From the NCBI GenBank assembly GCA_000720845.1, contig JODU01000022.1, positions 54,245 to 118,244 on the forward strand: 64,000 bases of DNA, written 5' to 3'. The stretch comes from Kitasatospora aureofaciens (GTDB lineage Bacteria; Actinomycetota; Actinomycetes; Streptomycetales; Streptomycetaceae). This document shows positions 42,849-54,080 of the stretch, in pieces (the first letter of the stretch is position 1; every line of letters begins with the position of its first letter). The notes under the pieces were generated by a model that was not told the DNA's origin, searched no databases, and saw only the letters and a list, made by a program, of their open reading frames with translations. Both the position numbers and the translations under genes were made by a program.

Positions 42849-43484
42849 CTACGCCTCGAAGGGCCGCGCCGGCCACGGCGCCTGGGCCGGACGGAGCGCG
42901 TCGAGCCCGTCGCCCTGCTCGGCGGCGACCAGTGAGAGCACGCCCACGACCAGGCAGTTGTTGTGCAGCTCCCCCGCGAGCACCCCCCGGACCAGGTCGG
43001 CGACGGGCACCCGCGCCAGCTCCATGTCGGCCTCTTCGTCCTCGACCTCGAAGCGCTCCCCGGCGGCCTCGGACAGGTCCCGGGCGAGGAAGATCCGTAC
43101 GGCCTCGTCGCAGCCGCCGGGGGTGGTGTAGACGTCGGTCAGCACCCGCCAGTCCTCGGCCTTGACGTGCGCCTCCTCGTACAGCTCGCGCTGGGCGGCG
43201 TGCAGCGGGTTCTCGCCGGGGACGTCGAGCAGGCCGGCCGGGATCTCCCACAGCTTCTCGCGCACCGGGTGCCGGTACTGCCGGATGACCAGCACCCGGC
43301 CCTCCCCGTCCAGGGCGAGGACGGCGACCGAGCCGGGGTGGACCTGGTAGTCGCGGGTCACCACGGAGCCGTCGGGCATCACCACGTCGTCCGTGCGGAC
43401 CGAGGTCTTCTTGCCCCGGAAGGGGGTCTGGCTGCCCCGGATCTCCCACTCCTCGGGGGTGTCCTTGATCGTGCTGCCCGTCAT
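42849..43484 (-). CDS. Nudix hydrolase, ADP-ribose pyrophosphatase-like
   Basis: A 211-residue Nudix protein probably cleaving ADP-ribose to AMP and ribose-5-phosphate. The box reads AGLLDVPGENPLHAAQRELYEEAHV, one residue longer between Gly and Glu than the textbook GX5E and with His in place of the Gly of EEXGU. Mycobacterial Rv1700, also next to pyrG, has the same extra residue, so it is likely active. Substrate-loop VYTTPGGCDEAVRIFLAR is typical of ADP-ribose enzymes. It lies 85 bp downstream of pyrG and is probably cotranscribed. Confidence 0.9.
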   Translation of the reverse strand: MTGSTIKDTPEEWEIRGSQTPFRGKKTSVRTDDVVMPDGSVVTRDYQVHPGSVAVLALDGEGRVLVIRQYRHPVREKLWEIPAGLLDVPGENPLHAAQRELYEEAHVKAEDWRVLTDVYTTPGGCDEAVRIFLARDLSEAAGERFEVEDEEADMELARVPVADLVRGVLAGELHNNCLVVGVLSLVAAEQGDGLDALRPAQAPWPARPFEA

Positions 43485-43515
43485 CGGTGACCTGTCCTTC
43501 CAGAGGTGCGCGAAA

Positions 43516-43551
43516 GCCGGGGCCCGCGCCGTTGAGTGCGCGTGCCCCGGC
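43516..43551 (-). terminator. Hairpin between pyrG and the Nudix gene
   Basis: GCCGGGGC (43516-43523) and GCCCCGGC (43544-43551) flank a 20-base loop with further inner pairing. It lies in the 85-bp gap after pyrG. It may attenuate read-through into the Nudix gene; the strength is uncertain. Confidence 0.4.
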
Positions 43552-43569
43552 CACCGTACAACTGGTGTG

Positions 43570-45219
<1,650 letters not shown>

Positions 45220-45805
45220 GGCCAAGAGGGGGCTCCCGTGGTCGCGGTCTGGGGTGCGGTGCGTTCGTCCTCCGCCCCGGTCGTCCCGGGTGTCGTCGGC
45301 GGCGCCGTCGCTGCGGTTCCGGGGTTTTTCTCCCACCGGTCCACGGGCTACCAGCGTATCAGCGCCTCGGGGCGACGGCGTCCGGCCACCCTCCGCGCAC
45401 GCCCGGACACGCAGGTGGGACCGTCACGGTTTCCTCACCCGGTGGTCACCCGTTCGGCGGACCCGGGTTGCCCGGAGCGGCACACAGATCATCTACGTGC
45501 GTCGTATCCTGCTCGGACGTTCGCTGCCGAGCCCGCCCGGCGACACGGCACCACCCCTCGCCCGTCAGCTGCCGGAACAACGAGAGCTCGTCAGTTCGTT
45601 GAGCAACAATTGTCGTTCGGGGCATCACGTTTGGCTGCACGGCCGGACGGCTGCTTTGCTTCATCGCTCAACGAGGCATGGCACACACGACCGACATCCT
45701 CGACACACGTTTCCTGACACACACCCCTGACCCCACCCTTGACCGCTGACCGCACTAGCGACCGCCCCCATGCGGGGTGACGTGGCCGTTCGACTGGAGT
45801 TGCAC
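45220..45805. other. 586-bp divergent intergenic region (pyrG / GH15)
   Basis: The longest gene-free stretch. It contains the promoters of pyrG and of the GH15 gene. The part from about 45590 to 45770 is lower in GC than the flanks and has repeated CAACNA elements. A small hairpin is visible (GCTCGG 45511-45516, CCGAGC 45527-45532). No coding frame with convincing third-position GC or RNA gene was recognised. Confidence 0.5.
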
Positions 45806-47608
45806 GTGGCCGGGCGCATCGAAGACTACGCACTCATCGGAGACATGCAGACCGCTGCCCTGGTCTGCCGGGACGGCACAGTCGACTGGCTGTGCCTGCC
45901 CCGCTTCGACTCGCATGCCATCTTCGCCGGCCTGCTGGGCACCGGGGAGCACGGATTCTGGCGGCTCGGACCCGCCTACGCACCCGGCGCCGAACCGCCC
46001 ACCTCGGCCCGGCGCACCTACCGCGGCGACTCGCTGATCCTGGAGTCCGAGTGGGACACCCCGCGCGGCACCGTCCGGGTGATCGATTTCATGCCGCCCC
46101 GCGACGGCGCGCCGCAGCTGATCCGGATCGTGGAGGGCGTCTCCGGCCGGGTGCCGATGCGCTCGGAGCTGCGGATGCGGTTCAGCTACGGGCGGGTGGT
46201 CCCCTGGGTGCGCAAGCAGGACGGCCGCACGGTGGCCGTCGCGGGCCCGGACTCCGTGTGGTTCGACACGGAGGCGGAGACCTACGGCAAGGCGCTGACC
46301 ACGTACGCGGACTTCACGGTGGCGCCGGGTGACCGGATCGCGTTCACGATCTCGTGGGAGCCCTCGCACAAGGAGCCGCCGGCGCTGCCGGAGCCCGAGC
46401 AGTCGCTGGTGGCCACCGAGGACTTCTGGCGCGACTGGGTCGAGCACTGTACGTACCACGGTCCCTACCGGGAGGCGGTGGTCCGCTCCCTGATCACGCT
46501 GAAGGCCCTGACGTACGCCCCCACCGGCGGCATCGTCGCCGCCCCCACCACCTCCCTGCCGGAGGACATCGGCGGCGTCCGCAACTGGGACTACCGCTAC
46601 ACCTGGCTGCGCGACGCCGCGATCACCCTGTCCTCGCTGCTGCGCACCGGCTACCGCGAGGAGGCCCGCGCCTGGCGCGAGTGGCTGCTGCGCGCGGTCG
46701 CCGGCGACCCCGAGAACCTGCAGATCATGTACGGCATCGCCGGCGAGCGGGAGCTGGGCGAGGCGGAGCTGGACTGGCTGCCCGGCTACGAGACCTCGAC
46801 GCCGGTCCGGGTCGGCAACGGCGCGGCCCACCAGCTCCAGCTGGACGTCTACGGCGAGGTGACCGAGGCCCTGCACCTGGGCCACATGACGGGCCTGGCC
46901 CGCAACGACTACGCCTCGGTGCTCCAGCTCAAGCTGATCCGCTACCTGGAGTCCCACTGGCACGAGCCGGACGAGGGCATCTGGGAGGTGCGCGGCCCGC
47001 GCCGCCACTTCGTGCACTCCAAGGTGATGGCCTGGGTCGCCGTCGACCGCACCATCAAGCTGATCGAGTCCGGTGACGCGGACGGCCCGCTGGAGCGCTG
47101 GAAGCAGCTGCGCGACGACATCCACCGGGACGTGTGCGAGAAGGGCTACGACAAGGAACGCAACACGTTCACGCAGTCCTACGGCTCCCAGGAGCTGGAC
47201 GCCTCCCTGCTGCTGATCCCGCAGATGGGCTTCCTGCCGCCCGACGACAAGCGGGTCATCGGCACCATCGAGGCCATCCAGCGCGAGCTGTCCACCTCGG
47301 ACGGCTTCATCCTGCGCTACCCGACGGACGGCAAGGACGAGGGCGTCGACGGGCTGCCGGGCGACGAGGGCGCCTTCCTCGCCTGCTCGTTCTGGATGGC
47401 CGACGACCTGGCGATGATCGGCCGGGTCGACGAGGCTCGCAAGCTGTTCGAGAAGCTGCTCTCCCTGCGCAACGACCTCGGTCTCCTGGCCGAGGAGTGG
47501 GACCCCCGCCTGCAGCGCCAGGTCGGCAACTTCCCGCAGGCCTTCAGCCACGTGCCCCTGATCGACACGGCCCTCAGGCTGACGGCGAGCGGGGCGTACG
47601 GCGGCTGA
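45806..47608 (+). CDS. Glycoside hydrolase family 15 protein (glucoamylase/trehalase type)
   Basis: A 600-residue cytoplasmic GH15 enzyme. N-terminal beta domain: RIEDYALIGDMQTAALVCRDGTVDWLCLPRFDS. Catalytic (alpha/alpha)6 domain: RNWDYRYTWLRDAAITL, and at the C-terminus LAEEWDPRLQRQVGNFPQAFSHVPLI with the catalytic-base Glu. Relatives hydrolyse alpha-1,4 glucans or, in mycobacteria, trehalose. The start is set at GTG 45806 because GGAG lies six bases upstream; an in-frame ATG at 45770 would add 12 residues. No signal peptide is present. A hairpin terminator follows. Confidence 0.9.
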   Translation: MAGRIEDYALIGDMQTAALVCRDGTVDWLCLPRFDSHAIFAGLLGTGEHGFWRLGPAYAPGAEPPTSARRTYRGDSLILESEWDTPRGTVRVIDFMPPRDGAPQLIRIVEGVSGRVPMRSELRMRFSYGRVVPWVRKQDGRTVAVAGPDSVWFDTEAETYGKALTTYADFTVAPGDRIAFTISWEPSHKEPPALPEPEQSLVATEDFWRDWVEHCTYHGPYREAVVRSLITLKALTYAPTGGIVAAPTTSLPEDIGGVRNWDYRYTWLRDAAITLSSLLRTGYREEARAWREWLLRAVAGDPENLQIMYGIAGERELGEAELDWLPGYETSTPVRVGNGAAHQLQLDVYGEVTEALHLGHMTGLARNDYASVLQLKLIRYLESHWHEPDEGIWEVRGPRRHFVHSKVMAWVAVDRTIKLIESGDADGPLERWKQLRDDIHRDVCEKGYDKERNTFTQSYGSQELDASLLLIPQMGFLPPDDKRVIGTIEAIQRELSTSDGFILRYPTDGKDEGVDGLPGDEGAFLACSFWMADDLAMIGRVDEARKLFEKLLSLRNDLGLLAEEWDPRLQRQVGNFPQAFSHVPLIDTALRLTASGAYGG

Positions 47609-48033
47609 CCGGGCCCCGGGCCGGACCGCCCACCAGGCTCCGGCCCGGCAACGGCCGCCCGCGCGACCCCGGCACGTCGGACGGTCCGCCGCCGGTGCGT
47701 CCCACGGCCACCGGCCGCCCTCGCCGACCTGACGGCAGCCATGGGACGGCCGCCGGTCACCGAGGCGCGGCAAGCCCGCCACAGGCCACAGGTGGCCCGG
47801 CCGGCGCTGGTCGCTACGACCGTGGTCAGCCCCCTCCCCCTGGTGGCCCTGCCACGCCGGCGGGGCCCGCGCTGCCAAGGCCCGGCCGCCGGTCACTTAC
47901 GGAGTGGCGCGCCCGCCCCGGTGGCCCGGCCGCGCCAACGGGGCGCGCGCCGCCGGGGGTCCGGCCACCGCCGACGCGGACGGGTCGGGGCCGCTTCCGG
48001 GAAGTCCGGGACGGGCCCCGGGTCTGGGCCCGT
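47609..48033. other. 425-bp gene-free GC-rich stretch
   Basis: Between the GH15 stop and the stop of the convergent oxidoreductase gene. Apart from the terminator at 47616-47648 I see only very GC-rich sequence with short CGGCC/GGCCG repeats and no frame with a plausible start, ribosome site and product. It may be a decayed gene remnant or a variable spacer. Confidence 0.4.
47616..47648 (+). terminator. Terminator of the GH15 gene
   Basis: CCGGGCCGGA (47616-47625) and TCCGGCCCGG (47639-47648) form a perfect 10-bp stem with a 13-base loop, 7 bp after the GH15 stop codon. Confidence 0.6.
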
Positions 48034-48987
48034 TCAGGGTGCCAGTGCCGTCAGGGTTCGTTCGCCGCCCGGGTCACCGGCCGTCGCCGGTACCAGGGCG
48101 ATCTCGTCCAGGCCCGCCTTCGCGTAGGCGTCCGTCCGGGCGCGTACGGTGCCGAGGTCGCCGATCAGGCCCACGGTGGCCGCCGCCTCCTCCGGCAGCG
48201 CCCGCAGCAGGGTGTCCGCGTCGGCTCCCGTACGGGCCAGCGCGACCGCCTCGCCGAAACCGGCCTCCTCGAACATCTCGCGGTAGCCGGGCACCGTGAG
48301 GTAGCCCACGACGCTGCGCATGACCTGGGTGAGGGAGGCGGGGTCGGGATCGACGGCGGCGGGCACCCAGGCGGCCAGCTTCGGCGGGGTCCGGCCGACC
48401 TCGCCGGAGGCCGCGAGCAGCTTGGCGCGCAGGGCGCGGACCTGCTCGGGCGAGACCACGTCGAGGAGCATGCGGTCGGCGTACCGGGCGGCGACCGAGA
48501 TCGCGCGGTCGCCGAAGGCCGCCACGGTGAGCGGACCGCCCGGCGGCCGGTGGCGGCGCGGGAACGTGCTGCCGGGCACGACGGGCTCGCCCGGCGCCCC
48601 GTGGAGCAGTGCCCGCAGCGCCCCGGCGGTCTCCTCCAGCACGGCCGCCGGCCGCTCCCTGACCCTGCCGTGCACGCCCTCCACGACCCGTTTGCTGGAC
48701 GTGCCCAGCGCCACGCCGACCGGGCGCCCGGTGACCGCGGCCACCGAGGCGGCGCCCCGCGCGATGCCGTGCGGGTCGCGCACCGAGACGGCCACCGGCC
48801 CGGCGGTGAGCGCGATCCGCCGCGTGCCCGCCCCGACGGCCGCGGCCAGCACGAACGCGTCCCAGGTCGGCCCCTCCCCCAGCCACACCTCGGGGTATCC
48901 CAGCCGGTCTGCCTGCTGCGCCACCCGCAAGGGCTCGTCGAGGGGGCTGGCGTCCTCACGTGCGGCGGCCACGACGGTGATGTCCAT
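48034..48987 (-). CDS. LLM-class (probably F420-dependent) oxidoreductase
   Basis: A 317-residue luciferase-like TIM-barrel protein starting MDITVVAAAREDASPLDEPLRVAQQADRLGYPEVWLGEG, typical of F420- or flavin-dependent reductases of actinobacteria. Further blocks are GTRRIALTAGPVAVSVRDPHGIARGAASVAAVTGRPVGVALGTS and AGLDEIALVPATAGDPGGERTL. ATG 48987 is preferred over an upstream GTG. It is divergent from a PucR regulator (gap 89 bp), so the regulator may control it. Substrate unknown. Confidence 0.85.
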   Translation of the reverse strand: MDITVVAAAREDASPLDEPLRVAQQADRLGYPEVWLGEGPTWDAFVLAAAVGAGTRRIALTAGPVAVSVRDPHGIARGAASVAAVTGRPVGVALGTSSKRVVEGVHGRVRERPAAVLEETAGALRALLHGAPGEPVVPGSTFPRRHRPPGGPLTVAAFGDRAISVAARYADRMLLDVVSPEQVRALRAKLLAASGEVGRTPPKLAAWVPAAVDPDPASLTQVMRSVVGYLTVPGYREMFEEAGFGEAVALARTGADADTLLRALPEEAAATVGLIGDLGTVRARTDAYAKAGLDEIALVPATAGDPGGERTLTALAP

Positions 48988-49076
48988 GTCCGGTGCCCTA
49001 CCCACCGGACGCCCGCCGATCCGGGGAGGGCCCGGCGGATGTCCCGTACGGGGCGGCGCCGGGTAGCGTCCGGCCC

Positions 49077-50723
49077 ATGGACAGCGGCATGAGCAGCGGA
49101 TTCGACACGCAGGGCGCCGGGATCACCGTGCGGCGGGCACTGGAGCTGCCCGGGCTGCGCAGCGGTCTGCCGGAGATCCTCGCGGGCGCGGACCGCATGC
49201 AGCGCACGGTGCGCTGGGTGCACGCGGGCGAGGTGCCCAACATCGCGTCGCTGCTCAAGGGCGGCGAACTGCTGCTGACCACGGGCTACGGCCTCGGCAC
49301 CCGCCCCGCCGAGCAGCGGGCGTTCGTGCGCACGCTGGCCGAGCGCGGCATCGCGGCCCTCGTCGTGGAGCTGGGCCCGCGCTTCGCCCGGCTGCCGGCG
49401 GCGCTGGTCGACACGGCCCGCACGGCCGGGCTGCCGCTGGTGCAGCTGCACCGCGAGGTCCCGTTCGTGACGGTCACCGAGGAGATCCACACCGAGATCG
49501 TCAACGGCCACTACGCGCTGCTGCAGCGGGCCGAGGAGGTGCACCGCCGCTGCACCGAGGCCCTGCTGGGCGGCGGCGGAGTGCCCCAGGTCCTCGCCAT
49601 CCTGGCCGACTTCGCCGGCAACCCGGTCTTCCTGGAGACCACCGACGGCCGCCTGCTGTACGCCGCCGGTGCCGGACCCGAGGGCGCCGACCCCCTCCAG
49701 GTCTGGGAGGGTCTGCGGGACCCGCACAAGGACGCGCCGCCCCCGGCGGGCTCGGTCCTCGTGGACGTGCCCGGCGGCGGACCCGGCACGGGGTCGGTCC
49801 GGGCCCGGCTGGTCCTGCTGCCGGTGCGGTCCCCGCTGGCGCCGGTGCACCGGATGGCGGCGGAGCGGGCGGCGGGCATCCTCGCCGTGGTGCTGATGCA
49901 GGCACGGCAGGAGGAGGAGCTGGCGGCGCGCGGGCGGGGCGACTTCCTCACCGACCTGGCCGAGGGCCGGATCACCGCGGAGGCCGCTCCGGCGCAGGCC
50001 CGGGTCCTGGGCTTCAAGCCGGGCTCCGGTCCGCTGCTGCCGGTGGTGATGCGGCTGGGCGACGCCCTGTCCCCCGCGGGCGGCGGCTGGGCGGTGCTGG
50101 CGCGCGCGGTCGCCGAGGAACTGGCCTCGGTGGGGGTGCCGGTCCTGCTGGGCGTGCGGCCGGTGGAGGGCCGGGTCCCGCTGCTGCTGGGGCTGCGCTC
50201 GGAGCCGGAGCGGGCGGCGGTCGCGGACCGGGTCGCGGCGGCACTGCGGGCGGGCGCGGAACGGGCAGGGATGCAGCGGCCGGGGGCGCAGCCGCCCGTC
50301 GTGGTCGTCGGGGTGCCCGGCGGCTGGGCGGCGGCCTCGGCGGGCCTCAGGCACGCGGCGGAGACGGCGGCCGCGGCGCAGGGCCTGACCGACCGGCCCT
50401 GGTACGACGCCCGGCGCCTGGACATCGACCTGCTGCTGTGGCGGCTGCGCGACCACCCGGACCTCGCGGCGTTCGTGGACCGGGCCATCGGCCCACTGCG
50501 CGACCACGACGAGCGCTCGAAGCCGCCCCTGCTGCCCACCCTCCAGACGTACCTGGCCCACGCCGGCCGCAAGGCGGAGACGGCGCGCGAGCTCCACCTG
50601 AACCGGCAGACGCTCTACAACCGGCTGGCGCGGATCGGGGAGTTGCTGGGCACGGACCTCGACGACCCGCAGACCGTACTGGCGTTGAGCCTGGCCCTGC
50701 GCGCCCGCCGGCACGTGCCGTAG
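49077..50723 (+). CDS. PucR family transcriptional regulator
   Basis: A 548-residue regulator. The N-terminal PucR domain is ITVRRALELPGLRSGLPEILAGADRMQRTVRWVHAGEVPNIASLLKGGELLLTTGYGL. A GGDEF-related/CdaR middle segment follows. The C-terminal HTH_30 motif (LPTLQTYLAHAGRKAETARELHLNRQTLYNRLARIGELLG) binds DNA. PucR proteins activate purine or amino-acid catabolic genes. ATG 49077 has TAGCGT seven bases before it and no ribosome site, fitting leaderless translation. It may control the divergent oxidoreductase at 48987. Confidence 0.92.
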   Translation: MDSGMSSGFDTQGAGITVRRALELPGLRSGLPEILAGADRMQRTVRWVHAGEVPNIASLLKGGELLLTTGYGLGTRPAEQRAFVRTLAERGIAALVVELGPRFARLPAALVDTARTAGLPLVQLHREVPFVTVTEEIHTEIVNGHYALLQRAEEVHRRCTEALLGGGGVPQVLAILADFAGNPVFLETTDGRLLYAAGAGPEGADPLQVWEGLRDPHKDAPPPAGSVLVDVPGGGPGTGSVRARLVLLPVRSPLAPVHRMAAERAAGILAVVLMQARQEEELAARGRGDFLTDLAEGRITAEAAPAQARVLGFKPGSGPLLPVVMRLGDALSPAGGGWAVLARAVAEELASVGVPVLLGVRPVEGRVPLLLGLRSEPERAAVADRVAAALRAGAERAGMQRPGAQPPVVVVGVPGGWAAASAGLRHAAETAAAAQGLTDRPWYDARRLDIDLLLWRLRDHPDLAAFVDRAIGPLRDHDERSKPPLLPTLQTYLAHAGRKAETARELHLNRQTLYNRLARIGELLGTDLDDPQTVLALSLALRARRHVP

Positions 50724-50745
50724 GGCGGGGCCCGAAGGCGGGTGC

Positions 50746-51894
50746 CTAGAGCAACGGCGTGGGCTGCGTCAACTCGTCGTAGATGCTCAGCACCTGGGCG
50801 ACGGTCTCGTCCTCGGTCGGCCAGGTGGCCGCCTGCCGTGCGCCCCGATCCCGCAGCTCGTCCTGCCGTGCGGGGTCGGCGAGCAGGCGGCCCACGGCGC
50901 CCGCGAGGGCTCCCGCGTCCCCGGGCGGCACGAGTTCGGCGGCGTCGCCGACCAGCTCGGGGATACCCCCGGCGGCAGCGGCGACCAGCGGCACGCGCGC
51001 GTGGAGTGCCTCCTGGGCGAGGACCGAACGCCCCGGTTCCCGGCGGCTCGGCAGCAGCGCGAGGTCGGCCGCCGCCAGCAGGTCGGGGACGTCCTCGCGG
51101 CTGCCGACGAGCACCACCGGCAGTCCCTCGCCCTCGATCCGCCCCTGCAACTCGCCGCGCAGCGGGCCCTCTCCGGCGACCACGACCAGCGGCGCCGGGT
51201 CGAGGCGGCGCCACGCGCGCGCGGCGTCGAGCAGGACGTCGTACCCCCGGTGCGGCTCCAGGGAGCCGACGGCGACCAGCAACGGGCGGTCGATGGCGCC
51301 GAGTTCGGCCCGGACCTTGGGCCGCAGCCGGTCGGGGTCCTCGAGACCGGCCGGCCGGTCCGGCCGTGCGGGCAGCGCGACCGGGCCGAGGCGGGCGTCC
51401 CGCGCGCCCGTCCGCCGTGCCCCGTCGACCAGCTCCGAGGTGGCGCCGAGCACGACGGTGGCGGCCTTCATCACCCGCCGCTCCAGCACCCGCAGCAGCT
51501 GACCGCGGGCCCCTTCGGCGTGCACCCGGTCGTGCCAGGTGACGACGAGCGGTGTGCGCACCCGCCGCCCGCCGAGGGCCAGGGCGGCCCGGAAGGAGGC
51601 GTGCAGTCCGTGCGCGTGCACCAGGTCGGCCTCGGCGCACACCGTCCGCAGCGCGGCCACCGAGACGGGATCGCTGCTGCGCGGCACGTGCACGTGGTCG
51701 GCCCCGGCGCCCGTGAAGTCGTAGGTGCGCTCCGCATCGGAGGGGGCGCACACCGTCACTTTCACGCCCCGCGCGACGAGCCCCGCGGCCAGTGAGCGCA
51801 CATGCGCGCTGCTGCCGGCGTTGCCGCCGCCCAGCACCTGCACGGTGCGCAGCGACGACTGGCCGTGCGGTGAGTGGCTGCTCACGGGGGTCAC
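50746..51894 (-). CDS. GT4-family glycosyltransferase
   Basis: A 382-residue GT-B glycosyltransferase. N-terminal acceptor domain: TVQVLGGGNAGSSAHVRSLAAGLVARGVKVTVC, with DLVHAHGLHASFRAALAL. C-terminal donor domain: LLVAVGSLEPHRGYDVLLDAARAW, DLLAAADLALLPSRREPGRSVLAQEALHARVPLVAAAAGGIPELVGD, where the final E...E pattern contacts the nucleotide sugar. The start is set at GTG 51894, with AGGAG ten bases upstream; GTG 51930 has none. Located between recN and pucR in this block, its product is probably an envelope or small-molecule glycoside. Confidence 0.88.
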   Translation of the reverse strand: MTPVSSHSPHGQSSLRTVQVLGGGNAGSSAHVRSLAAGLVARGVKVTVCAPSDAERTYDFTGAGADHVHVPRSSDPVSVAALRTVCAEADLVHAHGLHASFRAALALGGRRVRTPLVVTWHDRVHAEGARGQLLRVLERRVMKAATVVLGATSELVDGARRTGARDARLGPVALPARPDRPAGLEDPDRLRPKVRAELGAIDRPLLVAVGSLEPHRGYDVLLDAARAWRRLDPAPLVVVAGEGPLRGELQGRIEGEGLPVVLVGSREDVPDLLAAADLALLPSRREPGRSVLAQEALHARVPLVAAAAGGIPELVGDAAELVPPGDAGALAGAVGRLLADPARQDELRDRGARQAATWPTEDETVAQVLSIYDELTQPTPLL

Positions 51895-52173
51895 CTGGCC
51901 GCGGCTCCTGGTTCGGCGGGGGACGGTCACGAAGAACGTACAGAAGGATGGTGCGGACGGGGCACGCCGGGCGTGCTCCGGTGCGCTGCTCCGTCAAGGA
52001 TGCCAGGCCGCACGGGTGTTCCGGGAACGACGACCGCCACGACCGGACGACCGACGGGACAACGACACGGAACCATCTCACTCGTACGAGTGAACGTCAC
52101 CCCGCCGCACCGGCCCAGCCGGGGCGTACGTCCAGGAGACCGACGACGTACGCCCGCGCGGACGCCGAGGCCC

Positions 52174-53916
52174 CTACTGGTCGGCCCGGGCCGTCTCCAG
52201 CAGTTCCTCCGCGTGGGCGCGGGCCGTCTCCGAGTCCTCCTGGCCGGCGAGCATCCGGGAGAGTTCCCGCACGCGTTCCTCGCCTTCCAGGACCTTCACG
52301 CCGGAGCGGGTGACCGAGCCGTCGTTCGTCTTCTCCACCAGCAGCTGCCGGTCGGCGAACGCGGCCACCTGCGGCAGATGCGTGACGACCACGACCTGCG
52401 CGCTCTTCGCCAGCCGCGCCAGCCGCCGCCCGATCTCCACCGCCGCCTTGCCGCCGACCCCGGCGTCGACCTCGTCGAACAGGTACGTCGGCACCGGGTC
52501 GGTGCCCGCGAAGACGACCTCCACGGCCAGCATCACGCGCGACAGCTCACCGCCGGACGCGCCCTTGGCGATCGGCCGCGGCGGCGCGCCGGGGTGCGGG
52601 GCCAGCAGCAGCTCCACCTCGTCGGCGCCCGACGGGCCGTACGCGACCGTCCGCCCGCCGACCTCGACGCCCTCCGGGTCCTCGGTCTGCCGGATCGCGA
52701 ACGACACGCGCGCGTGGGGCATGGCGAGCGACGCCAGCTCGGCGGTCACCGCGGCGGCGAACCGCTCGGCGGCCTCGGTCCGCGCGTCGGTCAGCGCCTG
52801 GGCGAGCCCGCCCAGTTCCGCCCGCAGCGCGTCCCGCTCGGCGGTCAGCTCGCCGATCCGCTCGTCGTCCCCGTCCAGCTCGGTCAGCCGCGCGGCGCTC
52901 TGCTCGGCCCAGCTCAGCACGGCCGCGATGTCCTCGCCGTACTTCCTGGTCAGCGCGGTGAGCGCGGCCCGGCGCTCCTCGACCGCCGCGAGACGCAGCG
53001 GATCGGCGTCCAGGTCGTCCGCGTACCCGGCGAGCTCCCCGGCCACGTCCCGCAGCAGGATGCCGACCTCACCGATCCGCTCGGCGAGCGCGGCAAGCGC
53101 CGGGTCGTGGGACCGTACGGCGTCCAGGGCCCGCTGCGCCCCCGCGACGAGCGTGGAGCCGTCCACGCCCTCGGGGTCCTCGGGGTTGCCCGCCAGGGCG
53201 GCGTGGGCGGCCGTGGCGGCCGACGCGAGCGCCTCGGCGTGTCCCAGCCGCTCCGCCTCCTCCGCCAGCTCCACGTCCTCACCGGCGCGCGGCTCGACGG
53301 CCGCGATCTCGTCGAGGCCGTAGCGCAGGAGGTCGGCCTCCTGGGCGCGCTCACGCGCGCGCGTGGTGATCTCCGCCAGCTCCGTGGTGACGGCCCGTAG
53401 CCGGCGGTACGCCTCTGCGTACTTGGCGAGCGGTCCGGCAACCGCGTCGCCCGCGTACCGGTCCAGGGCCTGCCGCTGCCGGGTGAGCTTGAGCAGCCCC
53501 TGCTGGTCGGTCTGCCCGTGCACGGCCACCAGCTCGTCGGCCAGCTCGGCGAGCATCCCCACCGGCACCGAGCGCCCGCCCAGGTGCGCGCGCGATCTCC
53601 CCTCGGCGGAAACGGTACGGCTGATCAGCAGCGCCCCGTCGTCCAGCTCGGCCCCGGCCTCCTCGGCCCGGACGGCGGCCGCGGCGTCGCCGGGCACGGC
53701 GATGCGCCCCTCGACGACCGCGTTCTTCGCCCCGATCCGCACGAGCGCCGCGTCCGCGCGTCCGCCCAGCAGCAGCCCCAGGCTGGTGACCACCATGGTC
53801 TTGCCGGCACCCGTCTCACCGGTGACAGCGGTGAACCCGGGCGACAGCTCGACCACGGCGTCGTCGATGACCCCGAGCGACCGTATCCGCATCTCCTCAA
53901 GCACGGACACGACCAT
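52174..53916 (-). CDS. recN: DNA repair protein RecN
   Basis: A 580-residue SMC-like ATPase for double-strand break repair. Walker A is TGETGAGKTMVV near the N-terminus. A long helical coiled-coil region runs through the middle (about residues 150-380). The C-terminal ABC signature is KGASGGELSRVMLAVEVV, Walker B YLFDEVDAGVGG, and the H-loop VVVTHLPQVAAFAD. Start ATG 53916 is uncertain; GTG 53904 (VLEEMRIRSLG) is a close alternative and neither has a clear ribosome site. No SOS box was seen upstream, unlike dnaE2. Confidence 0.95.
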   Translation of the reverse strand: MVVSVLEEMRIRSLGVIDDAVVELSPGFTAVTGETGAGKTMVVTSLGLLLGGRADAALVRIGAKNAVVEGRIAVPGDAAAAVRAEEAGAELDDGALLISRTVSAEGRSRAHLGGRSVPVGMLAELADELVAVHGQTDQQGLLKLTRQRQALDRYAGDAVAGPLAKYAEAYRRLRAVTTELAEITTRARERAQEADLLRYGLDEIAAVEPRAGEDVELAEEAERLGHAEALASAATAAHAALAGNPEDPEGVDGSTLVAGAQRALDAVRSHDPALAALAERIGEVGILLRDVAGELAGYADDLDADPLRLAAVEERRAALTALTRKYGEDIAAVLSWAEQSAARLTELDGDDERIGELTAERDALRAELGGLAQALTDARTEAAERFAAAVTAELASLAMPHARVSFAIRQTEDPEGVEVGGRTVAYGPSGADEVELLLAPHPGAPPRPIAKGASGGELSRVMLAVEVVFAGTDPVPTYLFDEVDAGVGGKAAVEIGRRLARLAKSAQVVVVTHLPQVAAFADRQLLVEKTNDGSVTRSGVKVLEGEERVRELSRMLAGQEDSETARAHAEELLETARADQ

Positions 53917-53948
53917 ACGAGGTCGAGGGCAGGGAGCGCACACAAGGC

Positions 53949-54075
53949 CGCCCCTGCAACGCCGTGCGGCGCACACCGCTCAGGGGCGCGGGACCGTGCT
54001 GACGGCGGCTCGGCCGCGGGGCGCGACCGGCCACGGACCACCCGCGGCCGGGCCCCGGCAGAACCACCCCTTCGA
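53949..54075. repeat. REP-like intergenic element of Streptomyces
   Basis: Between nadK and recN. It begins with an 8-bp hairpin (CGCCCCTG 53949-53956 with CAGGGGCG 53981-53988) and continues with ...GCGACCGGCCACGGAC then CCCGCGGCCGGGCCCCGGCA, ending CAGAACC. The AGGGGCGCGGG...CGACC-GCCACG...ACCCGCGGCCGGG layout is one I recognise from many Streptomyces intergenic regions. The match is from memory. Confidence 0.5.
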
Positions 54076-54080
54076 GACCG

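Noticed and set aside
47609..48033. Possible small genes in the gap after GH15
   Set aside because: Frames there are Pro/Arg/Gly-rich, without start context, and fit random GC-rich sequence.
52174..54080. SOS box for recN
   Set aside because: No TCGAAC-N4-GTTCGA-like sequence was found near the recN start.
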